25,001 bases of DNA from a virus, in the IMG/VR virus record IMGVR_UViG_3300008050_000290, positions 1 to 25,001 of that record. One strand, given 5' to 3'. Of the stretch, positions 6,582 to 16,302 are shown in pieces (the first letter of the stretch is position 1; every line of letters begins with the position of its first letter). The notes beneath the pieces were generated by a model. It did no database searches. It was not told where the DNA came from and was given only the letters and a program-made list of their open reading frames with translations. Both the position numbers and the translations under genes were made by a program.

Positions 6582-8897
6582 TTATGTCCAGTTAATTTCT
6601 GTTAATATGCCACTTGTATATGTCATTGTCTTAGTGCTAGTAGTACCATCAGACATTCTAGTGTAGACTACATCAGTTAACACTCCACTATTATAATTAA
6701 AGCCAGCAGTATAAAGCGTAGTACCACCACTAGTATCATTATAATCAATACTAGTTAATTCACTCCCTGTATAATTATACACCAGGTTAAGGATATTACT
6801 AGCAATGCCATGTTCAATTTCTTCGATTAAGGTTAAAGTGCCACCACCGCCTGAATTATCATCAACATAACCTTTAGTTGCTAAAGTATCATTGTCTGCA
6901 GTACCTGTAGCTAGGGCTGTTATTGTCTCACCATCAATAGTAAAACTAGTGCCTATAGCAAGATTAGTAAAGGTAACAGTGTTGTTTAAAGCATTATATG
7001 TTATTGTCGTTGTAACGGTTGACGTAGCATCAGGCAATACATCCAATCCTGCAAGAAAATCTTCTCCTAATGCCGTCATAATACTAGTATAATCATATGT
7101 AGCTACAAAATCTAAATTAGTATCATATTCATCGATACTATCATTACCTATATCAAACGTATACCACCCTGTAGGAATCTCCATTAGAGCGTAGCAGTTA
7201 ATACCACGTGATACCGTATGCACAGTAGACTTACTATAAGAATGCACGAAGTCACTATCATAAACATGGAAGTAATCTAAGAAGCTATCAATTAAATACC
7301 AGTTACCATCAGAACTATGCCTCATGCTAGATATCATTGAGTTAGGGTCAGTGAATTGAGTTGTTAAGTCTTTCGTGTCTACAACTGAACCATTAGTAGG
7401 GTCAATAACATGCACTATGCAATCACGCCCACCAAAATATAAATAACCATTATCTTCATTGTATTCAAGTGATTCTCCTCCAGATTCAATAGGAGCAACA
7501 TCTATATAGTATGGTGACCCCCCATTAAAGGTTTCTACTATAGACCAATCTGAAGTATCTATTGCATACAAGCGTCTACCATAACCACCATCATATATAT
7601 ACATAATCCCATCGGAAGCAATGCTAAAATCCCTGGGTCTACTATTCCCCCAGAAAATCTGCCCTGCTGAACCACCATTATAGATACTAATTAAGTCATG
7701 ACTTACACCGCTGTAGGTATGGTCATTATTAAATTCAAAGATTTTACCAGTATCATATCCACAACCCATAAATCCAGTTGAATATTCACCAGTCATCTTA
7801 ATTGAATCGGTGAACGTTTTCTCACCAGTAATAGTTTGATTAGTATATAAATCAATTGCGTTAGGTTTATCAATTAATTCAATTGTGCCATTACCAGCAT
7901 CGAATAATTCAATAAAAGTTTTATTTATGTTAGAAGTAATATTGCCTACTTGGATTCTCCCTGTCCACGCACATTTCCCTGCGAAAAGAACTCCGCTATG
8001 AGTAGGGTCTTCCAAAATAAATAAATCTCTTAAAACAGAAGTACTTGCCCCGTCTTGTACGAAACAAAACACTTCTGCAGAACTTGACTCAACATTTGGT
8101 TCGAATATACAATCTGTTACTACTGTTGCAGTATCAGAATGGATTAAGTGGTGTTCGTTTCCGTTACAATTCCCCGTAAAGAAACATTCCTTGACATGGG
8201 TGTATGAACCAGTGATATTAACACAACCTGCCGTTAAGGGGTGATTCCGCCTAAAGTTAAGGTTCTCTAGCACACAACTAGAACTAATTGTTACTAATCC
8301 TCCTAAAATACTAACCCTTCCAGAACCTATCATGCTAACTCTATCTGGCAATGAGACATTTTCATAAGTTGTGCAAGGAGCTAGTACTATCTGCCAGTTA
8401 AGTAAATGACTAGCATCATTACCACCAGTAGGCGACTCTATCCATATTACAGCGTTTGCTATTGTGTCTAAGGGTGAAGTAATAGCACCATTACCGCCAC
8501 TTGTTCCATTCACGTGGTCAACATAAACTTTCTGCATAGATACGGATAAACTTCCACTATGTTGTTCTACAGAACGCTTCATCAATGCAGGCGAGATACG
8601 TCTTACCGCTGATTCCGTTCCATCATCAATTTCGGCTTCTGTTGCTATTGCTAGTTCAACACCTAAAAACTTCCAATCAATTCCATCACTTTCGTATAGA
8701 CCTGCCTTTTTTTTAGTTCCTAGTACCCACGTTCCTTGAGTATTAAGAACTTTATAGACTTCATTAGGCACGGTGGACGCTAGTGGTAATCCTGCATAAT
8801 TATCAATTTCACCATCCCAACCTGTTCCACTACCACTAGAACCCCCAGCGTCTACTTCTCTTAATTTTCCAAGTATTTTGTCAAATTTTATAGCCAT
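6582..8897 (-). CDS. Tail fibre with beta-helix and apparent inserted beta-propeller
   Basis: A 771-residue mosaic fibre. Residues 30-80 contain DNYAGLP and GLYESDGIDWKFLG, motifs common in phage fibre shafts. Residues 125-345 begin with KVYVDHVNGTSGGNG and run as pectin-lyase-like beta-helix rungs. Residues 351-368 (YTNQTITGEKTFTDSIKM) match a frequent fibre linker. Residues about 420-625 have repeated blade-like units (GIMYIYDGGYGRRLYAIDT, NGYLYFGGRDCIVHVIDP, GNWYLIDSFLDYFHVYDS) resembling NHL/PQQ-type beta-propeller blades. The linker ATKGYVDD and a repetitive C-terminal domain (690-771) complete it. It is probably a trimeric host-recognition fibre. AGGAATTAAT precedes the start. Confidence 0.8.
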   Translation of the reverse strand: MAIKFDKILGKLREVDAGGSSGSGTGWDGEIDNYAGLPLASTVPNEVYKVLNTQGTWVLGTKKKAGLYESDGIDWKFLGVELAIATEAEIDDGTESAVRRISPALMKRSVEQHSGSLSVSMQKVYVDHVNGTSGGNGAITSPLDTIANAVIWIESPTGGNDASHLLNWQIVLAPCTTYENVSLPDRVSMIGSGRVSILGGLVTISSSCVLENLNFRRNHPLTAGCVNITGSYTHVKECFFTGNCNGNEHHLIHSDTATVVTDCIFEPNVESSSAEVFCFVQDGASTSVLRDLFILEDPTHSGVLFAGKCAWTGRIQVGNITSNINKTFIELFDAGNGTIELIDKPNAIDLYTNQTITGEKTFTDSIKMTGEYSTGFMGCGYDTGKIFEFNNDHTYSGVSHDLISIYNGGSAGQIFWGNSRPRDFSIASDGIMYIYDGGYGRRLYAIDTSDWSIVETFNGGSPYYIDVAPIESGGESLEYNEDNGYLYFGGRDCIVHVIDPTNGSVVDTKDLTTQFTDPNSMISSMRHSSDGNWYLIDSFLDYFHVYDSDFVHSYSKSTVHTVSRGINCYALMEIPTGWYTFDIGNDSIDEYDTNLDFVATYDYTSIMTALGEDFLAGLDVLPDATSTVTTTITYNALNNTVTFTNLAIGTSFTIDGETITALATGTADNDTLATKGYVDDNSGGGGTLTLIEEIEHGIASNILNLVYNYTGSELTSIDYNDTSGGTTLYTAGFNYNSGVLTDVVYTRMSDGTTSTKTMTYTSGILTEINWT

Positions 8898-8905
8898 ATT
8901 AATTC

Positions 8906-9151
8906 CTATTCATTAATAGATTGATAGACAGCAGACGCTCTTAATGCCCAAGTTGTGTAAGAATATTCAACTGTGGTAATATTCCCAACGACAGTTATGC
9001 GTTTAACAAATACCTCATCATCTCCACTCTCATATCTAATGTATGTAGTAGTTGAATTAGCCTCATCTACTTGGTATGGAGACAAGTTTTGATGTTCGAT
9101 ATTGTCTTGCCACTTTCTAACTCCATATTTTTGACTTAATTGATTCTTCAT
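8906..9151 (-). CDS. 81-residue fibre-cluster protein
   Basis: A small protein between two large fibre genes, with nine bases separating it from the upstream fibre gene and eight from the downstream one. GGGGGAGG immediately precedes the ATG. The sequence is beta-prone in its second half (FVKRITVVGNITTVEYSY). It may be a short fibre tip, a fibre-associated cap or a chaperone. I do not recognise a family. Confidence 0.75.
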   Translation of the reverse strand: MKNQLSQKYGVRKWQDNIEHQNLSPYQVDEANSTTTYIRYESGDDEVFVKRITVVGNITTVEYSYTTWALRASAVYQSINE

Positions 9152-9160
9152 GCCTCCCCC

Positions 9161-11620
9161 TTATACCGTTGTTCCACTTGCATTAACCCAATTTGTGCCA
9201 TTCCACCAAATAGGATAACCTAAAGTAACATCGAAATACTGATAACCTATAGCTGTAACTGTAGGTCTCTCACCTGTAATCCCATTGTCACCAACTTTAT
9301 ATTCTGATTTTCTATAATCAGCAGTAGCACTGCCTCCATAGCTTGCATAAGCCGACACTGGAGGAGTAAAATCTGTAGTTCTACCCTTAGTGCCTTCTAT
9401 AACCCTAAATTCATCAATTTGCCCTGTTCCGACGGCATTATGAAAGTAATAGAACCCCTCATACCCATAACCTAAGTAAGCACCATAAGAGACATTATTA
9501 ACTTGTGCAGATGACGAGTTACTTGTTTGCAGAATCCCATCTAAGAATAAATAAGAAGTTGTTGTTGAATGTTCGTATGTAAAATTAAAATGATGCCACC
9601 CTACAGCAGGTTTCCAAGCACCACCATTATTACCAGAATCCAAAGAAATAAAATATCCATTTTGATGTTGAATATATAAGCGTTCTGAATCAACTGATAC
9701 TTTTAAATTGTCTCCACTGCTGTTCCTTAACATTACTAAACCATATTGAGTAGAAGTTCCCATATTCTCATTAGGTATGTAGAACCAGAACTCTAAGCAA
9801 TAGTCTTTGTTATATACATTTAACTTTGCAGTTGTAGCAGTATTAACATACCCATTATTAGCACAAAGCAAACTACCTGTACCGAATTGCTTTTCAGCAG
9901 TATCTATTTCAGCGTCACCATTAGTTGTTACTGCAACTGGATTTTCAGAATCATCAGTAAATACGATATCACCATCTGTGCCATCAGCATGTATAAGTAG
10001 TAGTGTATCTGTATCATATCCACCAGCATCATAATATGCCACTACAGGGCATCCATCATCACTAGCAATTAATGTTGAACTTCCCTCGCTAGCTCTCACA
10101 GAACGTTCATTTAAGTCATTTAGAGCATTGCTTACATTTGTTCCAGTTACATCAGAATCATTAGTAATTTCAGAAGCGGAATAATCACCTGCCACTGCTA
10201 CAATATCTCCTGTTCTGCCATGAACTGAATCAACTACATTTGCTTCTGCATCACTAGGTAACGCCCCCAACTTGCTTTGTTCTGCATCTGTGAACGCATT
10301 AGTATTAGCATTAGATTCATATTTAATCTTAACATCAGAGGCAGTATAATCACTTGTTTCTAATTTGTTAACATCTAACTCATTAATAGCACCTTGTGTA
10401 TTAGCAGATGAGATATTCCCAGCAGGCACGTTGGTAATCTGTGAACCACTGTAATCATTAGCTTGTGCCACAACAGCACCAGTTCTGCCAAACACACTAT
10501 CAACTGCACCACCACCACCGCTTTGGACTTGTGGTTCATACTTCTGTGCAGTGTCATTCCAGACTAGCACATCACCATCATTAGGGGTAGCACTATCAAT
10601 GTCAGCATTATCTTTAATGGAGTTAGAATAATCTACATTATTAGTAAGTATAGTAGTTGCATTCTCATAACTCCAACCATCATAATGGCTTCTAGTTAAT
10701 TCATCCTCATCAGTTACATTAGCTGTAATAGTCATCTGTGAGTAGTACCAGGTTTCACCTAAGCCTAAATCTAAGTTAAGTAACAGCTTGTTAGTACCAT
10801 CCCATTCCCACGTAACAATCGGCATTACTTTTCCATTACTATAGACCCTAATATAAGATATATCATCATGATAGATATAACCTAACACATTCAATTCAAT
10901 ATATTCATGCCCGTCATACTTATCACCTGTTATTTGGATATTGAATATCTCTCCGCCCCAACTCTGTGGTAGTTCAGTATTAATCTGCATATACCTTGAG
11001 TTAGGTTCAGTATTCAACCAACCGCCTGCAGCTGGCACATGAATTGCCATAAAGTCTATATATTTAGTAGATAAATATAATTGATATCTAGCATCACCTT
11101 CTGCCTTAGTGTAATAGTTGCTTTCAGGTGGACTAGGTGGAGTTCCACCACTAGTATCAAGTAGGTTGTTGTAAATCTTGCAAGGGAATTGATATATCAA
11201 GTCTAAATTAGAGCTTGAATCCAGACCATTCAAGGCAAAGTTTATTCCTGCAACAACGCTCTCATCTGTGCCTAATGTAGCATTAAACTTAGTTGTGTAG
11301 CAATCTACTGGAATAGTAATGCTTGTATAAGTAGTAGTATTAATAACCTCTGTGCCTAAGGTAATACCTGTGTTAGTCAGGCAAATAGGGTCTGTGGTTC
11401 TATCCCAGTCATTATCTATACCTGCAACATAGTTAGTAATACTTGCGAAATCTGTATCAGCAATAGGTGTTCCATCTACATTTAGAGGATACAATACTAC
11501 ACTAACCTGTTCTCCATAAGTGAATACAGGATAGTAATTAGAACTCAAGACATTGTTATTAATATCTACTATTCTGGAGATTCCATTCTCCACCCTCAAA
11601 AACAATTTAATTTCTCTCAT
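9161..11620 (-). CDS. Tail fibre with LamG/concanavalin-like lectin domain
   Basis: An 819-residue fibre. The N-terminal ~160 residues form a beta-rich region that could attach it to the tail tip. A Pro-rich hinge and the fibre motif YYTKAEGDARY follow. Two copies of a shaft motif appear: VDSVFGRTGAVV and VDSVHGRTGDIV. Residues 534-755 form a LamG/concanavalin A-like domain (GYDTDTLLLIHADG at its start; LEFWFYIP, GWHHFNFTYE and YLFLDG inside; GQIDEFRVIEGT at its end). The C terminus carries YFDVTLGYPIWWNGTNWVNA, a common phage fibre end tag. Such fibres bind glycans on the host surface. AGGAGA lies seven bases before the ATG, and a promoter stands just upstream, so this gene can be expressed separately from the tail genes. 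Confidence 0.85.
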   Translation of the reverse strand: MREIKLFLRVENGISRIVDINNNVLSSNYYPVFTYGEQVSVVLYPLNVDGTPIADTDFASITNYVAGIDNDWDRTTDPICLTNTGITLGTEVINTTTYTSITIPVDCYTTKFNATLGTDESVVAGINFALNGLDSSSNLDLIYQFPCKIYNNLLDTSGGTPPSPPESNYYTKAEGDARYQLYLSTKYIDFMAIHVPAAGGWLNTEPNSRYMQINTELPQSWGGEIFNIQITGDKYDGHEYIELNVLGYIYHDDISYIRVYSNGKVMPIVTWEWDGTNKLLLNLDLGLGETWYYSQMTITANVTDEDELTRSHYDGWSYENATTILTNNVDYSNSIKDNADIDSATPNDGDVLVWNDTAQKYEPQVQSGGGGAVDSVFGRTGAVVAQANDYSGSQITNVPAGNISSANTQGAINELDVNKLETSDYTASDVKIKYESNANTNAFTDAEQSKLGALPSDAEANVVDSVHGRTGDIVAVAGDYSASEITNDSDVTGTNVSNALNDLNERSVRASEGSSTLIASDDGCPVVAYYDAGGYDTDTLLLIHADGTDGDIVFTDDSENPVAVTTNGDAEIDTAEKQFGTGSLLCANNGYVNTATTAKLNVYNKDYCLEFWFYIPNENMGTSTQYGLVMLRNSSGDNLKVSVDSERLYIQHQNGYFISLDSGNNGGAWKPAVGWHHFNFTYEHSTTTSYLFLDGILQTSNSSSAQVNNVSYGAYLGYGYEGFYYFHNAVGTGQIDEFRVIEGTKGRTTDFTPPVSAYASYGGSATADYRKSEYKVGDNGITGERPTVTAIGYQYFDVTLGYPIWWNGTNWVNASGTTV

Positions 11621-11650
11621 TTAAAGGTCTCCTATATTCGTGTCTCTATT

Positions 11651-11678
11651 AATATATCATGCTAACTTGATTTTTCAA
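11651..11678 (-). promoter_or_regulatory. Promoter for the fibre genes (P3)
   Basis: Read on the - strand, TTGAAA (11678-11673) is followed by 16 bases and TATATT (11656-11651), with TG two bases before the -10 hexamer (TGATATATT). It lies in the 65-base gap before the lectin fibre gene. The same arrangement occurs at 22744-22771 and 24911-24938, which argues against chance. Confidence 0.7.
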
Positions 11679-11680
11679 GT
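11665..11680. repeat. Dyad overlapping the -35 of P3
   Basis: The perfect inverted repeat ACTTGA-4 bases-TCAAGT contains the -35 hexamer of P3. It shares the 11-mer TTGAAAAATCA with the dyad at 22759-22777. On the + strand it is followed by GTTTTTT, so it could also act as a weak terminator in that direction, although no + strand gene is present here. Confidence 0.6.
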
Positions 11681-11685
11681 GTTTT

Positions 11686-12744
11686 TTATGGTAATTCAAA
11701 TTTATCTAAGTATGGTGAATAGTCTAATAATGAATAAATCATCTTAAATGGTATTATGCTATCAGACCTAACATCTTCATTTAATCCTAAACTATGATTA
11801 ATAAACGCTAAGTTTGGTTCATTCCAATATTCTATCCAATCACTTGAACTTAACCCAGTGTTTTCTAAAGGCCTATTGGTCCAATCAAACCAGTCAACTT
11901 GATAATACATATCTTCTTGATATGAGCTTTGATGATAATCAGCGTTATTGCTACTTGATAGAATAATAGTACCAGTATTATCGCAATGTGTATATTTACT
12001 GCAATAGTCACGGTTAGAGTATCTTTCCCAAGAATCATTAAGTTTGATTCTCATTGAAATAAACGCCCACTTTGTTTTTCCTAAACCATTCTTATACTTA
12101 CTACAAGAGCTTTGTAAGTAATCACGAGGAATACTATCAGAATATGGCATTGCAAGGAAGTTGGCTAGTGCCTCTGCATAAGTTAAATCTTCATTATAAT
12201 CTGATTCGTATGCTCTCTCTTGTAATTGAGAATATAATGGTTGAAAACCAAGCCTTTGTATATTACAAGGATATAGGAATCTATTAACCAGATTCAAATA
12301 GTTAAAACGCTCTTTCAACCACTCATAAGTAATAAATAATTCAAATTCACTTTGCCAACCTGGAATATCCAGCAATATCAAAGCCTTGTCATCTCTAAGC
12401 ATATATTCTTTATAATGTTCAGTAAAAGGAGATGTGTTTAGTTCTGTTATAATATCACTTAATTCTTTATCATCTCTAACCCAACCTAACTGATAAAGTC
12501 TGTCAGTTGCATCATAATAACTTCCTAAATTGCCAACTAATTCCCAACATCTAACGTTTAACACTTCATGTTCAGCACTAAAAAAAAGTGAATTATCTAG
12601 GCGTTTAAAACGGTGTTTATTAGCTTCAAAAGGATTATTTGGATAATAAGATAAGCCACGCTCATATCCTGCATACCTTAGTTCATCATAAGCATGATTA
12701 ATTGAATAAAGTTGTTTATTGCTATAATCATAATTCCAACTCAT
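11686..12744 (-). CDS. 352-residue tail-region protein, no recognised family
   Basis: An acidic, aromatic-rich protein (many Tyr, Trp, Asn and Ser) with no signal peptide, membrane segment or familiar motif. It starts at an ATG with AGGTAGGTTTAT upstream and overlaps the end of the preceding tail-tip gene by four bases. It stops 65 bases before the lectin fibre gene. Position between the tail-tip proteins and the fibres suggests a baseplate or tail-tip component, or an adaptor linking fibres to the tail. That is inference only. The alternating hydrophobic and polar pattern does not point to a fibrous shaft. Confidence 0.7.
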   Translation of the reverse strand: MSWNYDYSNKQLYSINHAYDELRYAGYERGLSYYPNNPFEANKHRFKRLDNSLFFSAEHEVLNVRCWELVGNLGSYYDATDRLYQLGWVRDDKELSDIITELNTSPFTEHYKEYMLRDDKALILLDIPGWQSEFELFITYEWLKERFNYLNLVNRFLYPCNIQRLGFQPLYSQLQERAYESDYNEDLTYAEALANFLAMPYSDSIPRDYLQSSCSKYKNGLGKTKWAFISMRIKLNDSWERYSNRDYCSKYTHCDNTGTIILSSSNNADYHQSSYQEDMYYQVDWFDWTNRPLENTGLSSSDWIEYWNEPNLAFINHSLGLNEDVRSDSIIPFKMIYSLLDYSPYLDKFELP

Positions 12745-13277
12745 ATAAACCTACCTGCAACCTGCAATACATCTTTAGCATATTGTTGTATTTTAGAAAC
12801 CTTACTGTCAAGACAATTAACATAAGCAATAGGGAATATCCACTTATCAACATCTAAGGCAAGAACACTTTGCGTTATGTATTCTGCAACATACGTCTCT
12901 TCAACATCATCCCAAGTGACTTGAACGCATATATAACAGTTGTCTGTTATTTCTATTTGAGTAGTATATATAGTTAAGGATTCATCCCCAATTATAACAA
13001 TATTTGCATGGTCTACCCCGTCAGTATCAGCTCCCAAAACCTTAATATTAGTATCATCAACTTTTATAACTTTCCAAGAGTGTGAAGATGAAGCAGGACT
13101 ACTTGCAACACTTCCACCATGCTTCTTAACGCACTTAAATGTGCTTCCACTAGCTAAGCGTTTAACTTTGATGCTTGGCGACCCCATAGGTGTAATAGAG
13201 TGCATATAATCTACTAACAGATTATGGTGTTTAGCTTCTATAGGTCTTCCTGCACTTACTTTTGGTGGTAGTTTCAT
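12741..13277 (-). CDS. Tail-tip/baseplate-type protein
   Basis: A 178-residue protein. It begins KLPPKVSAGRPIEAKHHNLL, matching a recurring N-terminal pattern in phage tail-region proteins (a short Pro/Gly segment and then a helix ending in a conserved Asn), and continues as a beta-rich domain. The ATG overlaps the stop of the upstream gene (ATGA), and the gene ends four bases into the next one. No enzyme motif is visible. A structural role at the tail tip is inferred from position after the tape measure. Confidence 0.65.
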   Translation of the reverse strand: MKLPPKVSAGRPIEAKHHNLLVDYMHSITPMGSPSIKVKRLASGSTFKCVKKHGGSVASSPASSSHSWKVIKVDDTNIKVLGADTDGVDHANIVIIGDESLTIYTTQIEITDNCYICVQVTWDDVEETYVAEYITQSVLALDVDKWIFPIAYVNCLDSKVSKIQQYAKDVLQVAGRFI

Positions 13278-14155
13278 TCTGCGTTTATCCCATTTGGATT
13301 TTTAGTTGGACTAGTAGATACATACTCATATAAATCATCATCCCACCCATATTCAGCATAAGTAAGTCCTAAAGTAACTTGCCACATCTTATCCACTAGT
13401 TGTATTGAGCCATCAGTAACAAGCCAACAATCATCATAATCGGGAAGCCCAAAAGTCTCTTTAGGATTCCATAACTTATTAATTTGTTTAAGGAAGTCTC
13501 CTGCACGCTTAGGCGTGTCAACAAACCCTGTACCCTGTACCACAGGAGCAGAATTAAGGAATGCTTCAATTTGTGGTTTAGTTCTAACCTTATACAATTC
13601 CCAAGCATAAGATGTTCCATCATCTGTAATAGGTGCAGGTGTTTCCTCTGCAAAACCATACTTATTCTCAAATGTTGCTGGATAATCAATAACACTCTCA
13701 CAGTTAAGCCACTGGTCATCTGCGGTGCTAGTTTGTGCATCTGTATCTGCATGTGCTTTAAGGTAATACATATCGTAATTCCAATTGCACAAATACCCCT
13801 TGTTTTTAAGCAATTCTTGCTCCATTACACCAGCAGTCATAGTCCATTGCATATCTGCATTATTAGGGTTTAAAACGCCTCCTACAATGCTATTATCAAC
13901 GTATGGCATCTTAGATACCATGGATACAGTTACCCAAGTTTGTGCTGGTGATGGTTTTATTCTAATTTCAGCAACAGTACATTTGTCATATTGTGGGAAG
14001 TTCTCATTATAATAGTTCTGTCCTACTTTAGGAATCTCTCCAATCATACTAATATGATACGTCCATGAAGTATTTACGGTCACACCATCTACACCAACCA
14101 TGTATTCAGGATAACCTTTATTCTCAAAAGGTTCAAAAGGTTCAGATAAACTCAT
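13274..14155 (-). CDS. Tail protein directly after the tape measure (distal-tail candidate)
   Basis: A 293-residue protein rich in Trp and Tyr, beta-rich with some helices. Its ATG overlaps the tape-measure stop (ATGA) and has GGGGGT upstream. In siphoviruses the gene just after the tape measure usually encodes the distal tail or a tail-tip protein, so this is the best candidate. I see no specific motif of the distal tail family and the assignment rests mainly on gene order. Confidence 0.6.
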   Translation of the reverse strand: MSLSEPFEPFENKGYPEYMVGVDGVTVNTSWTYHISMIGEIPKVGQNYYNENFPQYDKCTVAEIRIKPSPAQTWVTVSMVSKMPYVDNSIVGGVLNPNNADMQWTMTAGVMEQELLKNKGYLCNWNYDMYYLKAHADTDAQTSTADDQWLNCESVIDYPATFENKYGFAEETPAPITDDGTSYAWELYKVRTKPQIEAFLNSAPVVQGTGFVDTPKRAGDFLKQINKLWNPKETFGLPDYDDCWLVTDGSIQLVDKMWQVTLGLTYAEYGWDDDLYEYVSTSPTKNPNGINAE

Positions 14156-16302
14156 ACGTATACCCCCATTTGATTTTGCGTTTCTATCTTATCGTATATC
14201 TGCTTCAAAAGAGCATTTCTTTTCTTATCTAAATCTATACCCAGCTTTACCCCTGTAGTCCCAACAAATCCACCAATCCTAGACAAGGAATCACCCCTAA
14301 ACATGGATTTCTTTGTTAATTCTGCAATTCCAGATGATTGAGCATCTTTTATTTTATTCTCATATATACTTAAAGCATCACGTGTTGCCCTTTTACGCTC
14401 TTCCTCTGTAAGTGATTTTCCTTTTACTTTTTCCAAATCGTACAATTTCTTTTTGACAAGATATTCTTTTTCAGACATTTGCAACTTCTTCTTATTCCAA
14501 GTAGCTTCCTCTGACAAGAGGTCAAGCATATTCTTAAAGTTTTCAATCTTTAATTTATCTGCTTTTCTTTCTTTTTCTGTTCTAGTAATATCATCTTTTT
14601 TCTGCTTCATTTCACCTTTTAGCGCTCTCTCTTCATCAATCAATGCCTTTGCCTCTTTTAAAGCTTTAAGGTAGTCTTTTGAATGCTTTTCAACGCCAGC
14701 TGATATTAATTTCTTGCTCACTTTAGATAAGGCTTCATAATTATCTCTAACATCTGTGCCATACTTAGCTTCTGTTCTAAGCAAGGCAACATCCTTTTCT
14801 TTTGCACTAATGATGCTGTCAATATCTTCTTTTCTCTTTTTTATTGCGTCTTCACGTATTTTTATATTTAATTTTTCTGCATCATTTTTAGCTTTTATTG
14901 CCTTTATTTCTTTGTTTCTTATGTCTAATGATTTCAACTGTGACTTAATAAATTCACGAATAAATTCAACACTCTTAACCCTAACCATCAACATAGCTTC
15001 CTCGTAGATTTTACGTTCTCCGTCAGACTTAGCTGTACTATGTCTATATTCTAGTTCTGGTTGAACTCCTTGATGTAAGGCATTGACTTCTTTGAGTGAA
15101 CCAATAACCCTACCAAGATTAGTGTCAAATCTGGTGTAAGTATTAATCAACTCTTCACCAAAAACAGGCAAGGATTTCATACCAAGAAGTGTTGTGTCAA
15201 TTAATGACAAGCTATCTTCACCTAAAGCAACAAGTGGTTTTGTGATGGCACTACCCATCTCTGCACCTGCGTTTTTGATTTTAGCAGATAAAGCATCCCA
15301 TCTTGCACCCTCTTGCTCGAAGTACTTCTTGCTAGCTTCATTCATTGCACCTGTAGCTGTTGCAACATCATACAAATCTTGTTTAGCTTCCTTTGCTTTA
15401 CTGCCGACAAGTGCCATTGCACCAGTAATACCCCTTGTATTCTCAATAAGTTTAGAAAACACTTTATTGTCTCTACCAACCTCTTGATAAAGCCCTTGCA
15501 TAATATCTTGCAAACTTAAACCAGCAATGCTTGCTTGATTATAAGATTTAGCAACATTATTCAAGCGGTCAGATAATTCTGCACTAGGTTTTAATAATTT
15601 AGTTAGGATAGCTCTAATGTATGTAGAAGCGCTTTCGGTTGAAGCACCCTGTCTTGTCATTGTAGCTAATGAAGCGAGTGTAGATTCATAACTAATGCCA
15701 AGTTTAGCAGCCAAAGGTAAAAATTTACCTACTTGCCCACCAAGTTCTTCAAAGTGAGTTTTACCTTTTTTAATTGTCATAAAATACTTATCAGATATGC
15801 TTTCGGCATCAGAAACCGACATATTATAAGCATTAATAACAGTAGTAAGTGCATCAGATGAAGTCCTAACAGTAGAAACTCCTGCGAGTGATGCCCTTGT
15901 AGCAATATCCATAAAATCAGCAACACGTGATAATTCTATCTGTGCAGATATGGCTTCATAAGTACCATCAGTAACATCTGTTAATGATTTACCATACTTA
16001 CTAGATAAGGTGATAAGACTACCACCAAGTTTATCGATATTTGCAGATGTTGTGTCTGCTATAGTAGCTATTTCTCCCATAGCTTTAGAAAACTTCAATC
16101 CCAAACTAATGCTTTCGCTAAATGCTGATTGCAGTCCCTGAAGAACTTGGAAGCCTGCATACATGAATGCACCACGACCGAAAGAAGAAGCCATACTAAC
16201 CCCAAATCTCTTAGCACTTCTCTTCAAGTCATTTAGTTTAGCTTTCATTGCAGTTGTGTCAGCATCAAAAGTTGTTACTAATCTGTTCTTATAACTTGCC
16301 AT
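14152..16302 (-). CDS. Tape measure protein, TP901-type core
   Basis: A 716-residue protein that sets tail length and is ejected with the DNA. Residues ~60-340 match the TP901-type tape-measure core (for example TVINAYNMSVSDAESISDKY and LGISYESTLASLATM with the Gly-rich turns typical of the family). Residues ~440-640 form a long charged coiled coil. At the usual 1.5 Å per residue the tail would be roughly 105-110 nm, an estimate only. It starts at ATG 16302, inside the last 14 bases of the frameshifted chaperone product, with only a weak ribosome binding site, so coupling to that product's translation is likely. Confidence 0.9.
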   Translation of the reverse strand: MASYKNRLVTTFDADTTAMKAKLNDLKRSAKRFGVSMASSFGRGAFMYAGFQVLQGLQSAFSESISLGLKFSKAMGEIATIADTTSANIDKLGGSLITLSSKYGKSLTDVTDGTYEAISAQIELSRVADFMDIATRASLAGVSTVRTSSDALTTVINAYNMSVSDAESISDKYFMTIKKGKTHFEELGGQVGKFLPLAAKLGISYESTLASLATMTRQGASTESASTYIRAILTKLLKPSAELSDRLNNVAKSYNQASIAGLSLQDIMQGLYQEVGRDNKVFSKLIENTRGITGAMALVGSKAKEAKQDLYDVATATGAMNEASKKYFEQEGARWDALSAKIKNAGAEMGSAITKPLVALGEDSLSLIDTTLLGMKSLPVFGEELINTYTRFDTNLGRVIGSLKEVNALHQGVQPELEYRHSTAKSDGERKIYEEAMLMVRVKSVEFIREFIKSQLKSLDIRNKEIKAIKAKNDAEKLNIKIREDAIKKRKEDIDSIISAKEKDVALLRTEAKYGTDVRDNYEALSKVSKKLISAGVEKHSKDYLKALKEAKALIDEERALKGEMKQKKDDITRTEKERKADKLKIENFKNMLDLLSEEATWNKKKLQMSEKEYLVKKKLYDLEKVKGKSLTEEERKRATRDALSIYENKIKDAQSSGIAELTKKSMFRGDSLSRIGGFVGTTGVKLGIDLDKKRNALLKQIYDKIETQNQMGVYV

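Noticed and set aside
11665-11690. Hairpin plus GTTTTTT as a + strand terminator
   Set aside because: No + strand gene lies upstream, the stem has only six pairs, and the same sequence is better explained as part of promoter P3.
13484-13873. + strand frame of 129 codons opposite the tail-tip gene
   Set aside because: It mirrors the coding strand of a well-supported - strand gene; the translation is Cys/Ile/Ser-rich with no domain sense.
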